A stretch of 5,561 bases of DNA from Spartobacteria bacterium. Its GTDB lineage: Bacteria > Verrucomicrobiota > Verrucomicrobiia > Chthoniobacterales > UBA10450. A program made the translations under genes and the position numbers. The stretch is taken from positions 2,433-7,993 of the forward strand of contig DMCG01000073.1 of assembly GCA_003445855.1 (NCBI GenBank), written 5' to 3'. The notes below the pieces were generated by a model. That model was not told where the DNA came from, did not search any database, and was given only the letters and a program-made list of their open reading frames with translations. Positions 5,124 to 5,561 of this stretch are shown in pieces (within the stretch, counting starts at the first letter, position 1; every line of letters begins with the position of its first letter).

Positions 5124-5560
5124 TTTTTATTTTGTTCCATTGTCCCCACGGTAATGCGGACCCATTCCGGCAAATTGTAGCCTTTGAGCGGACGGACGAT
5201 GATTTTGCGCGCGAGCAATTTTTTAAAAACGGCGGCACCGTCGCGGACGTTGACCATGACAAAATTGGCTGCGCCCGGCACAAATCCGAGTTTCATTTCG
5301 ACAAAATGTTCTTCCAGGTAAGCGCGCCCCGCATCGACAACCTCTTTCGTTTTGCGTTGATGCGCCTGGTCGCTGAGCGCGGCCAATGCGCCGGCCTGGG
5401 CGATGGCGTTGACGTTGAACGGTTGCCTCGTTTTTTGCAGCACGTCGATCAAGCCGCGCGGTGCGATGCCATAACCAACCCGCAAGCTGGCCAGGCCGTG
5501 AATTTTTGAAAAGGTGCGCAGCACGACGATGTTTCGGCCTTCGCGAACGTAGCGAAGCGT
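5090..5560 (-). CDS. hisC: Histidinol-phosphate aminotransferase, C-terminal part (cut by window edge)
   Basis: The last 156 residues are present and the frame is open through the right end of the window, so the start lies outside. This PLP-dependent fold-type I aminotransferase converts imidazole-acetol phosphate and glutamate to histidinol phosphate in histidine synthesis. Visible marks are the PLP-lysine segment RTFSKIHGLASLRVGYGIA (residues 15-33 of the fragment, Lys19 forming the Schiff base), followed by FNVNAIAQAGALAAL and the C-terminal small domain with IIVRPLKGYNLPEWVRITVGT (the Arg of WVRITVGT contacts substrate carboxylate or phosphate in the family). A GTG at 5524 lies inside the conserved core and is not the true start. 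The 3' end overlaps the annotated start of mnmE. Other class I/II aminotransferases share the lysine region, but the RTFSK and VRITVGT pairing favours HisC. Confidence 0.9.
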   Translation of the reverse strand, partial: TLRYVREGRNIVVLRTFSKIHGLASLRVGYGIAPRGLIDVLQKTRQPFNVNAIAQAGALAALSDQAHQRKTKEVVDAGRAYLEEHFVEMKLGFVPGAANFVMVNVRDGAAVFKKLLARKIIVRPLKGYNLPEWVRITVGTMEQNKKCIAALKEVLS

Positions 5561-5561
5561 G

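Overview
The window looks like chromosomal DNA from a GC-moderate soil or freshwater bacterium, most likely a verrucomicrobial (Chthoniobacterales-like) lineage. This is an inference from three things: the protein style, the weak or absent Shine-Dalgarno sequences in front of several genes, and dispersed palindromic repeats that begin TTGTAG and end CTACAA. No rRNA, tRNA, CRISPR array or transposase gene is visible.

Left part (1-470): an orphan two-helix membrane protein of 69 residues (+), a palindromic double-hairpin repeat (342-398), and a clear intrinsic terminator serving the minus-strand gene that follows.

Middle part (471-2328): an envelope-stress or metal-sensing style island. A secreted Spy/CpxP-like protein (471-851, -) is transcribed divergently from a tightly coupled three-gene operon (+): an ECF sigma factor, a small single-helix membrane protein placed like an anti-sigma factor, and a membrane-anchored Spy/CpxP/CnrX-like protein. 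Both junctions in the operon are ATGA overlaps. The divergent intergenic region holds two outward-facing copies of TTGTAACCG-N15-GGTC, one per strand with identical spacing. These are the probable promoters read by this sigma factor. The model is a self-amplifying circuit: the anchored Spy-like protein senses, the small membrane protein holds the sigma factor, and released sigma transcribes its own operon plus the free periplasmic Spy-like chaperone or scavenger.

Gene-poor stretch (2329-2712): a broken DUF1328 (YtjA-type) membrane-protein gene on the minus strand, with an amber codon at position 17 and no stop at the normal end, then a second palindromic double-hairpin repeat built like the first. 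The end of pyrD runs into that repeat and takes its stop codon from it.

Right part (2713-5561): a minus-strand housekeeping run, hisC (partial, cut by the window edge) - mnmE - pyrD, with overlapping or nearly overlapping junctions. It covers histidine biosynthesis, tRNA wobble-uridine modification and pyrimidine biosynthesis. The genes are compactly packed but not obviously linked in function.
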